From assembly GCF_011762195.1 (NCBI RefSeq), contig NZ_JAASQK010000002.1, positions 1 through 64,000 of the forward strand: DNA of 64,000 nucleotides, read 5' to 3'. Below are positions 62,585 through 64,000 of this stretch, one piece after another. A model generated the notes under the pieces. That model had not been told where the DNA came from. It made no database searches and saw only the letters and a program-made list of their open reading frames with translations. Numbering within the stretch: the stretch's first letter is position 1; each line of letters starts with the position of its first letter. The DNA is from Sphingomonas oligoaromativorans (GTDB lineage Bacteria > Pseudomonadota > Alphaproteobacteria > Sphingomonadales > Sphingomonadaceae). The position numbers and the translations under genes were made by a program.

Positions 62585-63898
62585 ATGAAACAGCCGCTCC
62601 TCGCCCTGCTCGCCGTCGCCGCCGCGCCTGCTCCCGCAACGGACCCCGCTGCGCTCCATGCCACGATCGCCAAGCTGGTGAGCTTCGGCACGCGCCATAC
62701 GCTCTCCACGACGACGGACCCGGCGCGAGGCATCGGCGCGGCCCGCCGCTGGGTCGCGGGACGGTTCGCGGAGATCGGCCATGGCTGCGGCGACTGCCTC
62801 GCGGTCGAGACCATCGGCACCACCACCTCCGGCCCGCGCGCGCCCAATGGCGTTCGCGTGGAGGACGTCATCGCGGTCCAGAAGGGCAACGGCGATCCGG
62901 GGCGCGTCATCATCGTGCAGGGGCATATCGACAGCCGTGTCAACGACGTGATGGACGCCACCACCGATGCGCCCGGCGCCAATGACGACGCCTCCGGCGT
63001 GGCGCTGGTGATGGAGGCTGCCCGCCTGCTCTCCCGCGAGAAATTCCCCGCGACGATCGTCTACGCCGCGCTTTCGGGCGAGGAACAAGGCCTCTGGGGC
63101 GGCAAGCTGCTGGCGGACACCGCGAAGGCGCGCGGCTGGAAGGTCGCGGCGGTGCTCAATAACGATATCGTCGGCAACACCCACGGCATCGGCGGCGAGC
63201 ATGTCGACGATCGGGTCCGCGTGTTCAGCGAGGGCATCGAGACGGCGGCGGACGCCGCGGGCGTGAAGCAACAGCGGGCGATCGGCGGCGAGGATGATTC
63301 CCCCTCCCGCGCGCTGGCGAAGGCGATCGTGCGCGTCGCCAAGGCTGACAAGAGCATCGGCCTCGACGTGATCGCGGTGCGCCGCCCCGATCGCTTCCAG
63401 CGCGGCGGCGATCATATCCCCTTCCTGCAGGCCGGCTATCCGGCGGTGCGCTTCAGCGAGGCGACCGAGGATTATGACCGCCAGCACCAGACGATCCGCA
63501 CCGAGAACGGGCGCCGCTATGGCGACACGATCGAGTTCGTCGACTTCCCCTATCTCGCACGCGTGACGGCGCTCAACGTCGCGGTCATCCGCGAACTGGC
63601 GAGCGCGCCGGCGGCGCCCGCCGGGGTGTCGATCGCGGGCGCGCTCAGCGACGATACCCATGTCGCCTGGCAACCTGTGCCCGGCGCCGCCGGCTATCGG
63701 GTCCGCTGGCGGCGCGCGGACGGCTTCGTCTGGACCGACCAGCGCGACGTGCCGGCCTCCGCCACCTCGCTCGACCTCGCCCACGTCAACATCGACGATC
63801 ATTTCTTCGGCGTGTCGGCGCTTGGCGCGACAGGCGCGGAGAGCCTCGTCACCTTCGCCGGCGTGCCGCCGCGCCCGGCTCCGGGGAGCAGCAAATGA
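62585..63898 (+). CDS. Secreted M28 family zinc peptidase
   Basis: A 437-residue peptidase with signal peptide MKQPLLALLAVAAAPAPA. Zinc-site motifs: VQGHIDSRV, GANDDASGVALVMEAARLL, ALSGEEQGLWGGKLLAD, LNNDIVGN and SEATEDYDRQHQTIRTENGRRYGD. The last 80 residues (VSIAGALSDDTHVAWQPVPGAAGYRVRWRRAD) form a fibronectin type III-like domain, possibly for anchoring. It overlaps the next gene by ATGA. Confidence 0.88.
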   Translation: MKQPLLALLAVAAAPAPATDPAALHATIAKLVSFGTRHTLSTTTDPARGIGAARRWVAGRFAEIGHGCGDCLAVETIGTTTSGPRAPNGVRVEDVIAVQKGNGDPGRVIIVQGHIDSRVNDVMDATTDAPGANDDASGVALVMEAARLLSREKFPATIVYAALSGEEQGLWGGKLLADTAKARGWKVAAVLNNDIVGNTHGIGGEHVDDRVRVFSEGIETAADAAGVKQQRAIGGEDDSPSRALAKAIVRVAKADKSIGLDVIAVRRPDRFQRGGDHIPFLQAGYPAVRFSEATEDYDRQHQTIRTENGRRYGDTIEFVDFPYLARVTALNVAVIRELASAPAAPAGVSIAGALSDDTHVAWQPVPGAAGYRVRWRRADGFVWTDQRDVPASATSLDLAHVNIDDHFFGVSALGATGAESLVTFAGVPPRPAPGSSK

Positions 63899-64000
63899 AG
63901 CAGGCCCTGCTGGCAACGATCCTCGCCCTCGCGCCGATGCCCGCGATCGCCGCGCGCTATGAGCTTGCGGCAACGCCGCAAACGGTCGCCTGGGGGCATT
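63895..64000 (+). CDS. Acetamidase/formamidase-like protein, N-terminus only
   Basis: Thirty-five codons are inside the window: signal peptide MKQALLATILALAPMPAIAA, then YELAATPQTVAWGH, which resembles the opening of acetamidase/formamidase family proteins. It starts within the stop codon of the peptidase gene (ATGA). The rest lies beyond the window, so the call rests on a short stretch. Confidence 0.5.
   Translation, partial: MKQALLATILALAPMPAIAARYELAATPQTVAWGH

Noticed and set aside
1-64000. CRISPR arrays, rRNA genes and replication origins
   Set aside because: No regularly spaced repeats, rRNA sequence, or DnaA-box/iteron cluster was seen while reading the window.

Overview
The window is a high-GC, gene-dense bacterial chromosome segment that looks like a sphingomonad (Alphaproteobacteria, probably Sphingomonas or a close relative). 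Pointers are a CpdR-type cell-cycle receiver next to an N-formylglutamate amidohydrolase, SapC, a RhlE helicase, two ECF sigma/NrsF anti-sigma pairs, and a TssJ-less type VI secretion system (T6SS) with threonine-phosphorylation control. Family names come from recognised motifs and remembered families; no database search was possible.

Layout. 1-590: right end of an IS21-like element inserted in a tyrosine-recombinase gene beside tRNA-Val (remnant of a tRNA-anchored island). 740-14600: core genes (cpdR, N-formylglutamate amidohydrolase, cytochrome b561, SapC, an FAD oxidase, rhlE, a GGDEF protein, tgt, a GGDEF-EAL protein, moaA, nadK), plus a candidate small RNA at about 2168-2268. 14675-14749: tRNA-Asn. 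14750-21500: accessory stretch with a transposase fragment, methionine gamma-lyase and its Lrp-type regulator, TetR/O-methyltransferase, a recombinase scrap, LysR/aldehyde dehydrogenase and an MFS scrap. 21583-26017: M28 peptidase, a DUF308-like membrane protein, a first ECF sigma/NrsF pair, and a divergent Tat-signal mini-ORF with a cytochrome P460-type protein.

26183-55450: a T6SS locus in opposing transcription units: tssA (-); vgrG, an unknown gene and fha (+); tssK-tssL-tssM-tagF-pppA (-); an embedded response regulator, di-haem peroxidase and histidine kinase (+); and tssB-tssC-hcp-unknown-tagJ-tssE-tssF-tssG-clpV-ppkA (-). No TssJ lipoprotein and no PAAR protein are visible, and TssL carries an OmpA-like peptidoglycan-binding tail. 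PpkA, PppA, Fha and TagF make up a complete phosphorylation switch. A GTTTCAA element sits about 94 nt upstream of both tssK and tssB.

55619-57250: quinone-oxidoreductase-like gene, a 72-codon ORF and a cluster of GGTTAC/GTAACC repeats. 57263-61424: a bufferin-type (copper-linked RiPP) locus: two different cysteine-rich precursor genes, one MNIO (DUF692) enzyme, its DUF2063 partner, a DoxX protein and a second ECF sigma/NrsF pair. The sigma gene and both precursor genes are each preceded by an exact GTAACC-N16-CGTA promoter, so sigma, precursors and maturation genes appear to form one autoregulated regulon. 61476-64000: YeeE/YedE transporter, M28 peptidase, and the start of an acetamidase/formamidase-like gene that runs off the window.
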